DNA from: Treponema sp.
GTDB taxonomy: Bacteria; Spirochaetota; Spirochaetia; Treponematales; Breznakiellaceae
NCBI GenBank assembly: GCA_031254315.1
Contig: JAIRUQ010000016.1
Span: 1-36,485 of the forward strand
Length of the DNA stretch: 36,485 nt
Direction: 5' to 3'
The notes beneath the pieces were generated by a model. The model was not told where the DNA came from. It did not search any database and saw nothing but the letters and a program-made list of their open reading frames with translations. Every line of letters starts with the position of its first letter. Position 1 is the stretch's first letter. A program made the position numbers and the translations under genes. This document shows positions 15,859 to 24,639 of this stretch, in pieces.

Positions 15859-16049
15859 GATATTTTTTAGACACAGGGTCGATTTAAGGGGTTGCAGGGG
15901 GATAATACGCAGATACTGCATAAAATTGTAAGAAAATACCCAAAAAGTTAAGAAAGAGATCAACGAATAGCACGAATTGTACGAATAAAGACGAATAATT
16001 CCATTATTAGACCTTTTTTATAGAAATCAACAGCTATGGCTATGACTTT
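15859..16049. other. gap upstream of the fab promoter
   Basis: No gene, RNA or clear repeat seen. It separates the fab promoter from the truncated HTH gene. Confidence 0.5.
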
Positions 16050-16228
16050 TTACTCAAAAAGATCATTCAAGTTGATTTTTAGCGCTTTTGCGAGCTTTAT
16101 AACCACATCAATTGAAGGTACAACTCTTTTACTTTCTATATAATACAAATGACTATGTGAAATTTCCACCATATCCGCGAGGGAAGAACCCTGCGGCAAG
16201 CCGAGTGGTATGCCTCCGCCTTCCAATC
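16050..16228 (-). pseudogene. truncated XRE-family HTH regulator
   Basis: The minus strand encodes the C-terminal two thirds of a small XRE-type DNA-binding protein: 'SLADMVEISHSHLYYIESK' (recognition helix region) followed by 'VVPSIDVVIKLAKALKINL' and 'NDLFE' then stop. The first helix and a proper start are missing. The frame runs into a stop just upstream (about 16231), where the broken copy of the radical-SAM gene begins. It looks like a gene cut by the rearrangement that also placed the toxin-antitoxin pair here. Confidence 0.7.
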
Positions 16229-16240
16229 AATAATTAAAAA

Positions 16241-16327
16241 ATGAAAACCTGTACAGTCCTTGCAAACTATGTAAGCGTAACTGCGGCGTTGACCGCCTTG
16301 CGGGAGAAGTCGGCTTTTGCGGGGAAA
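16241..16327 (+). pseudogene. partial duplicate of the radical-SAM gene 5' end
   Basis: Matches 16949-17036 (first 29 codons of the radical-SAM gene) at all but two substitutions and one missing A near the start, which shifts the frame. The match stops abruptly after GGGGAAA, where the toxin promoter begins. The two copies form direct repeats around the toxin-antitoxin pair. Confidence 0.9.
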
Positions 16328-16336
16328 TCTAATATA

Positions 16337-16365
16337 TTGACAAATGATAGACAATGTGATAATCT
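16337..16365 (+). promoter_or_regulatory. toxin-antitoxin promoter (leaderless arrangement)
   Basis: TTGACA (16337-16342), 17 bases, TAATCT (16360-16365). The ATG follows only six bases later, so transcription should start at or next to the start codon and give a leaderless mRNA. Confidence 0.7.
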
Positions 16366-16371
16366 TATAGT

Positions 16372-16638
16372 ATGCGAATTATTTGGGATGACGAAAAAAA
16401 CCAAGAACTCAAAGCCGAACGGGGATTGTCGTTTGAGGATTTTGCTTCACTGATCCTTGAAAGAAAATACCTTGATATTCTTAAAAACCTTGCAAGAATG
16501 GAGAAAAAATTATTCGTTGTTTCCTATCAAAAGTATACCTATGCGGTTCCATTTGTTGTTGATGACGAACAAAATATTGTTTTAAAAACCGTTTTCCCCA
16601 GTCGCAAGTATCATAAATTATATGGAGGAAGAAAATGA
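16372..16638 (+). CDS. BrnT-like toxin
   Basis: An 88-aa basic protein. The start 'IIWDDEKNQELKAERGLSFED' has the BrnT pattern (W-D-x-x-K-N ... H/R-G-x-S-F-E-x-A), followed by 'LFVVSYQKYTYAVPFVV' and a C-terminal 'VFPSRKYHKLYGG'. BrnT toxins are RNase-fold proteins that inhibit translation and are neutralised by the downstream BrnA-type antitoxin. The order toxin-then-antitoxin and the 4-base overlap with the next gene fit that class. There is no ribosome site; the promoter -10 lies six bases upstream. Toxicity is inferred from the family; the divergent His/Arg of the active site could alter activity. Confidence 0.7.
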   Translation: MRIIWDDEKNQELKAERGLSFEDFASLILERKYLDILKNLARMEKKLFVVSYQKYTYAVPFVVDDEQNIVLKTVFPSRKYHKLYGGRK

Positions 16639-16928
16639 AAGTTACCCTTGACAAATTTGAACAATCAATTGAGGAGCATGCGGAGAAGTTTGTGCCTCTT
16701 TCTGGAAGTGAAAAAGCCGGAATAGAAACAATTATTGCCGCCGCCGGCAAAACCAAAAACATTAATATACGCATTTCGGCGTATGATATTGAAAAGGTAA
16801 AACAAAAGTCCGCAGAGGAAGGAATCCCCTATCAAACACTCATATCAAGTGTTATTCATAAATATATTACCGGAAAGCTAGTAGATGAAAATGCTGTATT
16901 GAAGTCAATGGAATTATTAAGACGGTAA
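16635..16928 (+). CDS. BrnA/CopG-like antitoxin
   Basis: A 97-aa protein overlapping the toxin stop (ATGA). The C-terminal half 'INIRISAYDIEKVKQKSAEE' followed by 'GIPYQTLISSVIHKYITGKL' is a ribbon-helix-helix DNA-binding domain as in BrnA and CopG antitoxins; the N-terminal half is charged and should bind the toxin. Such antitoxins usually repress their own promoter, and the promoter at 16337-16365 contains CAAT/ATTG inverted elements that could be the operator. GGAGGAAG precedes the start. Confidence 0.75.
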   Translation: MKVTLDKFEQSIEEHAEKFVPLSGSEKAGIETIIAAAGKTKNINIRISAYDIEKVKQKSAEEGIPYQTLISSVIHKYITGKLVDENAVLKSMELLRR

Positions 16929-16948
16929 ATATACAGGCGGTGTTAATT

Positions 16949-17914
16949 ATGAAAAACCTGTACAGTCCTTGCAAACTATGTCAGCGCAACTGCGGCGTTG
17001 ACCGCCTTGCGGGAGAAGTCGGCTTTTGCGGGGAAACTGCCGTCTTAAGAATAGGGGCGGCGGTAATTCACAAGGGGGAAGAGCCTTCGCTTGTGGGGAC
17101 GGGCGGCTCAGGGACAATTTTTATAAGCGGGTGCAATTTGGGCTGTTCCTTTTGCCAGAATTACCAGATTTCACAAGGGGTTGAGCAAGGCGAGGAGCGC
17201 AAAGAGACAAGTCTTGGAAAAGCGGTTTCCGCAGAAGATTTCGCCGATATTTGCATAGAGTTATGTAACATGGGAGCGGAAAATATTAATATTGTTACGG
17301 GGAGCCACGCGATACCTGCCCTTGTAGAGGGGATTAAAGCCGCTAAAAAAAAGGGGATGACGCTTCCGTTCTTATGGAATTCTTCCGGGTACGAAACCTG
17401 CGATTCTTTGGAATTGTTACGGGATTATATTGATATTTACCTGCCGGACTTAAAAACGCTGGACAGCGATATAGCAGAAAAGTTTTTTAACGCTCCAGAT
17501 TATCCGGCTAGTGCGACTACTGCGATTTTAAAAATGATCGATATGACAGCTAAAAAATCGCGGGAAAACGCCCGCGAAAAAGTAATAATACGCCATTTAA
17601 TTTTACCCGGTTATTTGAAGGCAACAAGAGCCGTTTTGCTCTGGTTTGCAGATAACGCAAAAGACCGCGCCCTGCTTTCCCTGATGACGCAGTACACGCC
17701 TATTCCCAATAGAAAAAGAGCAATGCCAGAGCGCTATTTATCAGAAGATGAATATGAAACTGTCCTTAAATGGCTGGAAGAATTAAAAATTGACGAGGGT
17801 TTTTGTCAGGAGCTTGTTACCGGCAACGATTGGCTTCCTGACTTTAAACGGCATAATCCGTTTTCATCAGAGCTTTCTGTCCCGGTCGCAAGATTGTTTA
17901 CCAGCCAAACTTAA
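16949..17914 (+). CDS. radical-SAM protein of the PflA-like (COG1313) group
   Basis: 321 aa from the ATG at 16949, with AGGCGG eight bases upstream. N-terminal Cys8/Cys11/Cys15 and Cys27 ('PCKLCQRNCGVDR', 'GFCGE') form the extra cysteine cluster of this family. The radical-SAM CxxxCxxC is Cys62-x3-Cys66-x2-Cys69 ('GCNLGCSFCQNYQ'). Relatives are annotated as putative pyruvate-formate-lyase activating enzymes, but their substrates are mostly unknown. No glycyl-radical partner is adjacent, so the target is open. Its first 88 bases are duplicated upstream around the toxin-antitoxin pair. The 3' end overlaps the convergent barrel gene by 17 bases. Confidence 0.85.
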   Translation: MKNLYSPCKLCQRNCGVDRLAGEVGFCGETAVLRIGAAVIHKGEEPSLVGTGGSGTIFISGCNLGCSFCQNYQISQGVEQGEERKETSLGKAVSAEDFADICIELCNMGAENINIVTGSHAIPALVEGIKAAKKKGMTLPFLWNSSGYETCDSLELLRDYIDIYLPDLKTLDSDIAEKFFNAPDYPASATTAILKMIDMTAKKSRENAREKVIIRHLILPGYLKATRAVLLWFADNAKDRALLSLMTQYTPIPNRKRAMPERYLSEDEYETVLKWLEELKIDEGFCQELVTGNDWLPDFKRHNPFSSELSVPVARLFTSQT

Positions 17915-19199
17915 GACCGACATTAACGCCAATGCCGCCGCCTTTCCAGCTTTCTGCAAATTCCTGCGACCGGATATCTACGCCAACATCAACTTCAATT
18001 ACCCTTATATTAAGAGCCAAATTAAGACTGTTAACCCAGAGACGATCCATGTAATTTACTCCGGCTTTTACAATAAATATGTTTCCCAAGTTTATACATA
18101 CATTTAAACCACCTTCCATAGAAAACGGCTCAACATATAATTGATTAATTGAAAAACCAACTAAGGGGGTAATTGTAAATAAAGGATTGCCCTTGAAAGG
18201 ACGCCAATTCACCCATAAAAACGCTTTGAACGGACGGTCTATATTGACTGTCTCCTCACCTGAACCTGATTTATTATCTGTTTTAAAAGAAGAAAAAAAA
18301 TCACCAAGGCTAAGACCTTCAAGCTCATCATTTCCCATACTGCCGCTATACTGCGTATATTTACTCAATGAAGAAGAAAGAAGCGGAATGTTAATAATAT
18401 CAAGACCAATATCAAAATATGGAAACGGAAACTCCAATCCAAAACTAACATCAAAACCAGGCGATGCATCAAGTTTAAAGTTATCAAGGAAATTATCAGG
18501 GAAACCATCCAATGAGAATGCCTCATAAATGCGTATATCATAATTAACGCCAAATGCAGAATTATTATTTGTATATGATAAATCAGGTTTAATATATGCG
18601 AGCGTATAATACATAGCGGGTCTTAATCTTACTTTTAAACTCTTGATTTTAAAAAAAGTATCAATCCCTACAGAGGCAAACAACGCGCCGCTTAAATCCG
18701 ATTTTTCATCTGTGGCTTCGTCTAAAGAAAGCAGTTTCCCAGATGCGCCAAGTATTCCAGACGCGTCCACAACTGTAGATAAACCAAAACCCCAGCCTTT
18801 TCTGCTATTATATCTAAAATAAAGAGGAGCGACGCCAATGCCTAGGTTTATGTTAAAACCATTTGCCAAATTATCCAAATTTAATTCAATTGTTTCCTGA
18901 AAAATTTGTTCTATCGACAAATAATTGTTGGCAACATTAGCATTAACAAAGATACCTATTTCAAATCCCCTGTCTCGTATCTGAAATGGTTTTTTCGCCG
19001 GGCTGTTACCATTATTATTTACATCATTATTTAAGTTCTCATGTACATTATCAAAACGCACTTCTTCATGTACATTATATTCATCACCAAAATGTATCTC
19101 CTCAAACCCATATTTTGCGTAAATAAATTCCGCATAAAGGGTAAAAGGAAAAATAATAAAGCAAATAATCAAAAAAAATGATATTTTTTTCAATTTCAC
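17898..19199 (-). CDS. outer-membrane beta-barrel protein, unknown function
   Basis: 433 aa from a GTG at 19199 preceded by AGGAAA. A signal peptide (MKLKKISFF... cleavage after 'LYAEF') is followed by a low-complexity Asn/His-rich linker (about 45-68). Then come many amphipathic strands and a C-terminus ending 'GIGVNVGLKFGW', the aromatic-terminated last strand of an outer-membrane barrel. I do not recognise a named family. It is four bases downstream of the lipoprotein gene and last in the operon, which suggests a lipoprotein/barrel surface complex. Confidence 0.75.
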   Translation of the reverse strand: MKLKKISFFLIICFIIFPFTLYAEFIYAKYGFEEIHFGDEYNVHEEVRFDNVHENLNNDVNNNGNSPAKKPFQIRDRGFEIGIFVNANVANNYLSIEQIFQETIELNLDNLANGFNINLGIGVAPLYFRYNSRKGWGFGLSTVVDASGILGASGKLLSLDEATDEKSDLSGALFASVGIDTFFKIKSLKVRLRPAMYYTLAYIKPDLSYTNNNSAFGVNYDIRIYEAFSLDGFPDNFLDNFKLDASPGFDVSFGLEFPFPYFDIGLDIINIPLLSSSLSKYTQYSGSMGNDELEGLSLGDFFSSFKTDNKSGSGEETVNIDRPFKAFLWVNWRPFKGNPLFTITPLVGFSINQLYVEPFSMEGGLNVCINLGNIFIVKAGVNYMDRLWVNSLNLALNIRVIEVDVGVDIRSQEFAESWKGGGIGVNVGLKFGW

Positions 19200-19203
19200 T
19201 TTC

Positions 19204-20352
19204 CTATAAGTCCATTCTGTAGTTTAATCCTGCAGTAAAGGCAAAATGTGTTGCTTTTAAATTTCTTGGGAACACAATACTGCCGTTTGGCTCAAGTTTT
19301 ACGCTAAACTGCGGGGCAAAAGGAAAACTGTTATTAATTTTTGTTAAATTTTCTCCGGTAATTTCAAAGGAAAGAGAATTACCGGTAAAGGGATTAGTGA
19401 TTTCAATGGTTTCCATTGTTTGCGCATCTGTATTTTGAATAACTAAAGTTGCGCCGCTAAAAGGATTCTTATTAAGCCCAATATCCAGTTTTAAATATTC
19501 AAAGATTTCAAATACCGGATTTGAGTCTTCGGGGGAGTCTCTGCCAAAAAGATCATTTTGATCGCCGGAAAAGGTATCTTCAGGAAAGCGCATTCCACCT
19601 CCGCCTGCGCCGGCTTTTAATACAAGAGGAAACCAAACAGCAAGATCAATATTTATAGCGCCATCTTCAAAGTCATCTTTTGCAATTCTCTCGCCTTGCG
19701 CCACAAAAATTCTGTACGATATCGTCATATCACTTCCGTCAAATTCCAATGGGATTTCAATGCCGCCGCCGGGAACTGTTGTTCCGAGATACGAATTGCC
19801 CACCTTGGAAAAACCGCTTGAAGATGTATGACTTAAATGCGTAGTTTTTTCCGGTTCGCCATTGATACTAATTCCAAGCGTAAGATTGTCAATAAAACCT
19901 GTTCCGGTTATAAAAATCAACAGTTTAGCCGATAAAGTTAAGTTATCAAAAAGTTCGCCGAATTCTGAAAACGATATTTCTATTGGCTGTTCTGAAGCAA
20001 AAAGACTTTTATCAAAAGGCATAATAATATCGAAATCGTCAGGTAAAAATTCTATACCTGGAAAAGTACCAAGGTCTTCAATTTGAAGAGAATTATTACT
20101 ATGAATATTCTTGTAGATAATAAAAGTCTGGGTTTCTATATTTGGGCAATCAAGTATTTCCAATCCGTCAGTATTATTTTCATCAATACCGTTTTTGAGA
20201 ATATCCGTAAATAGTGAGCCAATATCCATAGTCGCATAAACTTTGATTTTCGGGGTTCCTGTAATATGGACTGCTGTGGGTAGTTGGAAGTCACATGCAA
20301 AAAAAACTGTAACTAATAGAAGAAAAGTAATAAAAACGATGCTTTTTCTCAT
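19204..20352 (-). CDS. exported lipoprotein, unknown function
   Basis: 382 aa from the ATG at 20352 (GGAGG upstream; the in-frame ATG at 20364 carries that same ribosome site). Signal sequence 'MRKSIVFITFLLLVTVFFAC' ends in a spirochaete lipobox with Cys20 as lipidation site. The mature part is acidic, rich in beta-prone segments, with a Gly-rich loop 'AGAGGGGMRF'. No enzyme motif is seen. It is 34 bases after the B12-binding radical-SAM gene and 4 bases before the barrel gene, so it likely works with that barrel at the outer membrane. Confidence 0.75.
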   Translation of the reverse strand: MRKSIVFITFLLLVTVFFACDFQLPTAVHITGTPKIKVYATMDIGSLFTDILKNGIDENNTDGLEILDCPNIETQTFIIYKNIHSNNSLQIEDLGTFPGIEFLPDDFDIIMPFDKSLFASEQPIEISFSEFGELFDNLTLSAKLLIFITGTGFIDNLTLGISINGEPEKTTHLSHTSSSGFSKVGNSYLGTTVPGGGIEIPLEFDGSDMTISYRIFVAQGERIAKDDFEDGAINIDLAVWFPLVLKAGAGGGGMRFPEDTFSGDQNDLFGRDSPEDSNPVFEIFEYLKLDIGLNKNPFSGATLVIQNTDAQTMETIEITNPFTGNSLSFEITGENLTKINNSFPFAPQFSVKLEPNGSIVFPRNLKATHFAFTAGLNYRMDL

Positions 20353-20386
20353 TGTGTCCTCCATACTATTTAAAATATAGTGAATT

Positions 20387-21829
20387 TTAAGAGAGTTGTC
20401 CAGTTTTCGTTAATTCTAACACTTTTTTTAGCAATTCAGCCTTGTCCAGTCCCCAATTTCTTCCAAAATGAGCCAAAAGCGTATCTGAAAGAGTCATAAA
20501 ATCGTTAAACACCTGCCATTTTGAAGAAAGATCGATAAGGCTACGATTGACAATTAATTCCCAAAAACGGGCAAAGTTTTTTATTCGCCCAATATCTTCC
20601 GGTGAAAGGGATGAAGTTTCTTCTATTTCATAGGGCGGCAGGCGGTTGTAACGCATACGCCATTTTTCGCTGTGACGGGAAATTGGCGCGCCGGTAAGAA
20701 GTTTCAAAATACCGAGTTGAATTTCTGTGCGGTGATTTTTTTCTGAAATTGATTCACCTGTTTCGCAAAGAGCAGACCAGAGACGGTCAAAACCTTCGCC
20801 AAAGGAAGCAAGGTCTTCGCCGGGCAGTCCTGCGATTAGATCAGCGTGAATGATAGCGTTGGTATTTTCACGAAGGAAGCGCAAGGTTTCCAACTCTTTT
20901 TGTGGATTTGAAGGGCGGCTAATTCGTGCAGAAACTTCTGCGTTTAAGGTTTGGATGCCGACTTCAAGACGCAATGTGCCCGGCGGAAAACGGATGAGTA
21001 CTTCGCGCAGTTCATCAGGAAAAAGAGAGGGAACCATCTCGAAGTGAACAACAAGCGGATTATCTCCACGCTCTTTTATCTTTTCAAGAAAGAACTCGCA
21101 AATACGCAGAGCGCGTTTTATATTAAAATTGAAAGTTCTGTCCAAAAACTTAAAAGTCTTCGCTCCCCGCCGTATAAGCGCGTCCATCTCCGCTAAAAAT
21201 TGATCAAGAGGAAATTCCCTCACTGTGTTTCTCTGCTTCAAACCACTCTTTACCGCAGTTAAACAGAATTCGCAGTTAAATTGACAGCCACGAGTTGCCT
21301 CAACATAGATCAGTTTTTTCGCCAAATCTTCATCAGCGTACAAGTAATACGCGCTCTTTATATTACTAAGATTGACAGGTTCCGCGTCAATGAACTTAGG
21401 CTCTTTCCGCTCCCACACTGTCTCCCTGTCAACCAAAACACTTTCGCATAAAGTTCTGAAAGCAATTTCCCCCTCTCCGCGGATTACAAAATCGGCAAAA
21501 CGGAAAATTTCCGCTGACAGCGGCAAATGCGAAACTTCTGGACCGCCAAGTACAACAACCGGTCTTTTGCCCTGCGCCTGCCACAGTCTTTCCAGATTTT
21601 CAAGAAATTCTATTGTAGAGGTGTGATTCCAAATTGAAACAGAAATACCCAAAATGCGCGGACTTGCCTCAAGGAACGGTTCCATTTTTTCACCTAACGG
21701 CTGGCGCAGGGCAAACTCAATAATTTCGCAGTTGTCCTGTAAAGAACCAAGATTGGCTTTTAACAGCCGCAACGCCAGAGACGGATGAATCCACTTGGCG
21801 TTTATTGTTGTAAGTAGTATTTCTTTCAC
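20387..21829 (-). CDS. B12-binding-domain radical-SAM protein
   Basis: 480 aa from a GTG overlapping the last base of the upstream TAG. Residues 1-140 form a cobalamin-binding-type Rossmann domain ('LLTTINAKWIHPSLALRLLK', 'VVVLGGPEVSHLP') without the His ligand motif DxHxxG. The radical-SAM core follows, with Cys182-x3-Cys186-x2-Cys189 ('TRGCQFNCEFCLTA'). The C-terminal region resembles the DUF4080 part of uncharacterised B12-binding radical-SAM proteins. The class includes methyltransferases and other enzymes; no substrate can be assigned. It lies in the glgX operon, so a modification of carbohydrate or of the downstream surface proteins is possible but speculative. Confidence 0.82.
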   Translation of the reverse strand: MKEILLTTINAKWIHPSLALRLLKANLGSLQDNCEIIEFALRQPLGEKMEPFLEASPRILGISVSIWNHTSTIEFLENLERLWQAQGKRPVVVLGGPEVSHLPLSAEIFRFADFVIRGEGEIAFRTLCESVLVDRETVWERKEPKFIDAEPVNLSNIKSAYYLYADEDLAKKLIYVEATRGCQFNCEFCLTAVKSGLKQRNTVREFPLDQFLAEMDALIRRGAKTFKFLDRTFNFNIKRALRICEFFLEKIKERGDNPLVVHFEMVPSLFPDELREVLIRFPPGTLRLEVGIQTLNAEVSARISRPSNPQKELETLRFLRENTNAIIHADLIAGLPGEDLASFGEGFDRLWSALCETGESISEKNHRTEIQLGILKLLTGAPISRHSEKWRMRYNRLPPYEIEETSSLSPEDIGRIKNFARFWELIVNRSLIDLSSKWQVFNDFMTLSDTLLAHFGRNWGLDKAELLKKVLELTKTGQLS

Positions 21830-22440
21830 TAAACGCTAAACAAACCTACGGTTCCGGTGCGCCACTCTTCGCGCGATTCCATAACCATTTGTTCAACTTC
21901 ATGCCAGTTATTAGCGCGCGGACCGGGAACATCTCGGTTAGTGGAATTGCTAAACACGATTGTTTTACATCCCTGCTTGCGCAAATTAGTGATATTTTCG
22001 GGGGCATCATCAACATAAACATGCGCACCAACTGCGCCTTTGTCGTTCATAAAGCAAATGTCCCAGTAGGGAATGTCGTAGTTGTCAAGCCAGTCAACGG
22101 TTTGCGTAATTGAGGCGCGGTGAGAATATTTTAAAAAGAGCCTGTGCGTGATAATACGGATACGAATATTCTGATTAGACAATTTACGCAAAACCGAAGG
22201 AGCGTGTTCAATTGGTTCCATGTCGCGGAAAATATTGCGCTGAGTTACGGCAAAACGGTGCAGTCTGTCATAGCCGCCAAACTCATCAATACCCCACTCT
22301 TTAAGACCGTAAGAAACTTCAGAGGTGAGAGACTCAAGCGGTTTGTTCAACCATTCGGCGGCGATCTTTCTGATTTCTCCGTAGAAGTCCCCGACTACTC
22401 CGTCAAGATCGACGCCTAAAATAAAACTACTATCATCCAT
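21829..22440 (-). CDS. HAD-family 5'-nucleotidase-like hydrolase
   Basis: 203 aa with the haloacid-dehalogenase motifs of the 5'(3')-deoxyribonucleotidase (NT5C/YqfW) group: nucleophile and acid Asp11/Asp13 in 'GVDLDGVVGDF', motif II Thr in 'IRIITHR', a Lys in 'NDKGAVGA', and acidic 'YVDDAPENI'. It should remove phosphate from a nucleotide or a similar small phosphate ester. The start at 22440 is two bases after the glgX stop, and its stop overlaps the next start by one base, so it is tightly translationally coupled on both sides. Confidence 0.8.
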   Translation of the reverse strand: MDDSSFILGVDLDGVVGDFYGEIRKIAAEWLNKPLESLTSEVSYGLKEWGIDEFGGYDRLHRFAVTQRNIFRDMEPIEHAPSVLRKLSNQNIRIRIITHRLFLKYSHRASITQTVDWLDNYDIPYWDICFMNDKGAVGAHVYVDDAPENITNLRKQGCKTIVFSNSTNRDVPGPRANNWHEVEQMVMESREEWRTGTVGLFSV

Positions 22441-22442
22441 AA

Positions 22443-24596
22443 TTAATTATCCTTTGAAATCAATATTACTATACTTCGCGCTTTAACAGGATATGAGCGC
22501 TGGGAAGAAAGATGCTCTTCATTTCCCGGCAAAAGAATTTCATTTGGAGAAGGCAAACCTGTGTCCACAACACGAATCCATTCTTTTTTAGACAGAGGCT
22601 CCGAAACAACAAAGTTTTGAAGATCAGTACTCGCGTTAAACATAATAAAAAAATCACTGTCATCCCGGTCGGCTAAAGTTTCCGCCTTACTGCCGTCAAT
22701 GCGCAAGGCGAGAAAATAGCCTATCTTTTCCCAATCGGACATTACGCCCTTTTCATCAAACCAGCTTATATCGGGGATTGCCCTGTAATCGCCGCCCCTG
22801 CCGGTGTAAAATTCAGGGCGCATAAAGCCGGGATGGCGAAGACGGAAAGCGATCATTTCTTTGACAAAACGGAACAAACCGGCATTATTTTCAACAAGCG
22901 ACCAGTCGTACCATGAAAGTTCATTGTCCTGACAGTATGCGTTGTTATTCCCGTTTTGAGTACGGGCAAATTCATCGCCGCCAAGAAGCATCGGTGTCCC
23001 CAGCGAAACCATCAGCGTGGCGATAAAATTCTTTAACTGCCGCTCCCGAATCATATTTATAACCGGGTCTTTGACAACGCCTTCAATACCGTAGTTATAA
23101 CTTAGATTATTGTCACTGCCATCGTGGCTATTTTCACCGTTTGCCTCGTTATGTTTCCAGTTATACGAAACTAAATCATTCAACGTAAAACCATCGTGGC
23201 TTGTAATAAAGTTGATTGAGTGAAATGGTTTACGACCGTCACGTAAAAAAAGATCGGAACTGCCGGCGATACGGGTTGCCAGATAGCGCGTTTCTTTTGG
23301 GTCGCCTCTCCAGTACTTGCGGACATTGTCGCGGTATTTATCATTCCATTCCGCCCAGCGTCCTCCGGGGAACCATCCCACCTGATACGCTCCGCCCGCA
23401 TCCCATGCCTCCGCGATAATTTTTGTCGCATTCAAAACCGGGTCTTCCGCTATTTGTTCCAGAGTCGGCGGATTTTCCATTATATGCCCGCTTTGATCCC
23501 GCCCAAGAATTGATCCTAAATCAAAACGGAATCCGTCAACATGCATTTCCATTACCCAGTAACGAAGGCAGTCCATGATGAATGTGCGCACGACAGGATG
23601 ATTGCAGTTCATTGTATTTCCGCAACCTGAATAATTTTGATAGTAACGTCTGTTTTCGTTCAAAATATAATAAATTGAATTGTCCAGTCCACGGAAAGAA
23701 AAAGTCGGTCCCTGTTCATTGCCTTCCGCGGTATGGTTAAACACAATATCAAGGATCACCTCGATCCCTGCCTTGTGCAATTCCCTCACCATCTCCTTAA
23801 ACTCATTAACCTGAGCTCCGGGAGTTCTGTCCGCAGAATAAGAGCCTTTGGGCGCGAAAAACGCCACTGTAGAATAACCCCAGTAATTTGTCAATTTTTT
23901 TCCGGTGCTTGGATTATGCCGAGGGATTTCATTTTCGTTAAATTCCTGAACAGGCAGAAACTCAAGGCTTGTGATCCCCAAATCTTTGAAGAACGGAATT
24001 TTTTCGATTACGCCGCGATAGGTTCCCGGATGCTCTACTCCCGAATTGGGGTTAGCGGTAATACCTTTAATATGAGTTTCATAAATTACGCTGAAGCGCA
24101 GAGGATAGTTAAGCGGAGTGTCACCCTGCCAGTCAAAGTTGTCATCAACTACAATACAGCGAGGCTGACTTGCGACATCATCATAATAAGAATATGTTAA
24201 ATCGCGCCCCGGTTTGTCAGGATCATAACCGGCGCTTTTACCATAATCCCAATCGCTCATATCGGTTAATGCTTTTGCATAAGGGTCCATCAAAGTTTTA
24301 TGCGGATTGAAGCGCTGTCCCTTTTCAGGAAAATACGGACCGTCAGCGCGATACAGATAACAGGTTCCCGCCGGAAGCCCTCTAATAAAACAGTGCCATA
24401 TATTTCCGGTTTTATGCTCTCTTTTATCAAGAGGAATCTCCACACAGGGACTGCCCAAGTTTGGAGACTCAAAAATGATGAGTGTAACAGCCGTGGCGTT
24501 CCTTGAAAAAATCGCAAAGTTCACGCCCTCATGGGTAAGCGACGCCCCAAGGGGCAAAGCCTTCCCTATTTCTGCCACAAGATTACCAAGAATCAT
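22443..24596 (-). CDS. glgX: glycogen debranching enzyme (isoamylase type)
   Basis: GH13 enzyme that cleaves alpha-1,6 branches of glycogen. The 717 aa hold an N-terminal CBM48-like domain ('PLGASLTHEGVNFAIFSRNA') and the catalytic barrel with regions I 'DIVFNHTAEGN', II 'DGFRFDLGSILGRD' (nucleophile Asp), III 'KIIAEAWDAGG' (acid Glu) and IV 'FITSHDGFTLND' (transition-state Asp), as well as 'LLGGDEFARTQNGNNNAY'. Length is normal for GlgX/TreX. There is no ribosome site before the ATG; a TATAAT lies six bases upstream, suggesting a leaderless transcript. First gene of a five-gene operon. Confidence 0.95.
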   Translation of the reverse strand: MILGNLVAEIGKALPLGASLTHEGVNFAIFSRNATAVTLIIFESPNLGSPCVEIPLDKREHKTGNIWHCFIRGLPAGTCYLYRADGPYFPEKGQRFNPHKTLMDPYAKALTDMSDWDYGKSAGYDPDKPGRDLTYSYYDDVASQPRCIVVDDNFDWQGDTPLNYPLRFSVIYETHIKGITANPNSGVEHPGTYRGVIEKIPFFKDLGITSLEFLPVQEFNENEIPRHNPSTGKKLTNYWGYSTVAFFAPKGSYSADRTPGAQVNEFKEMVRELHKAGIEVILDIVFNHTAEGNEQGPTFSFRGLDNSIYYILNENRRYYQNYSGCGNTMNCNHPVVRTFIMDCLRYWVMEMHVDGFRFDLGSILGRDQSGHIMENPPTLEQIAEDPVLNATKIIAEAWDAGGAYQVGWFPGGRWAEWNDKYRDNVRKYWRGDPKETRYLATRIAGSSDLFLRDGRKPFHSINFITSHDGFTLNDLVSYNWKHNEANGENSHDGSDNNLSYNYGIEGVVKDPVINMIRERQLKNFIATLMVSLGTPMLLGGDEFARTQNGNNNAYCQDNELSWYDWSLVENNAGLFRFVKEMIAFRLRHPGFMRPEFYTGRGGDYRAIPDISWFDEKGVMSDWEKIGYFLALRIDGSKAETLADRDDSDFFIMFNASTDLQNFVVSEPLSKKEWIRVVDTGLPSPNEILLPGNEEHLSSQRSYPVKARSIVILISKDN

Positions 24597-24602
24597 AGGG
24601 TA

Positions 24603-24631
24603 ATTATATCATAACAATGAGAAAAGAGCAA
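24603..24631 (-). promoter_or_regulatory. glgX promoter (leaderless arrangement)
   Basis: Minus-strand TTGCTC (24626-24631), 17 bases, then a perfect TATAAT (24603-24608); the glgX ATG follows after six bases. The spacing is the same as for the toxin gene at 16372. Confidence 0.6.
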
Positions 24632-24639
24632 TGTAGGGC

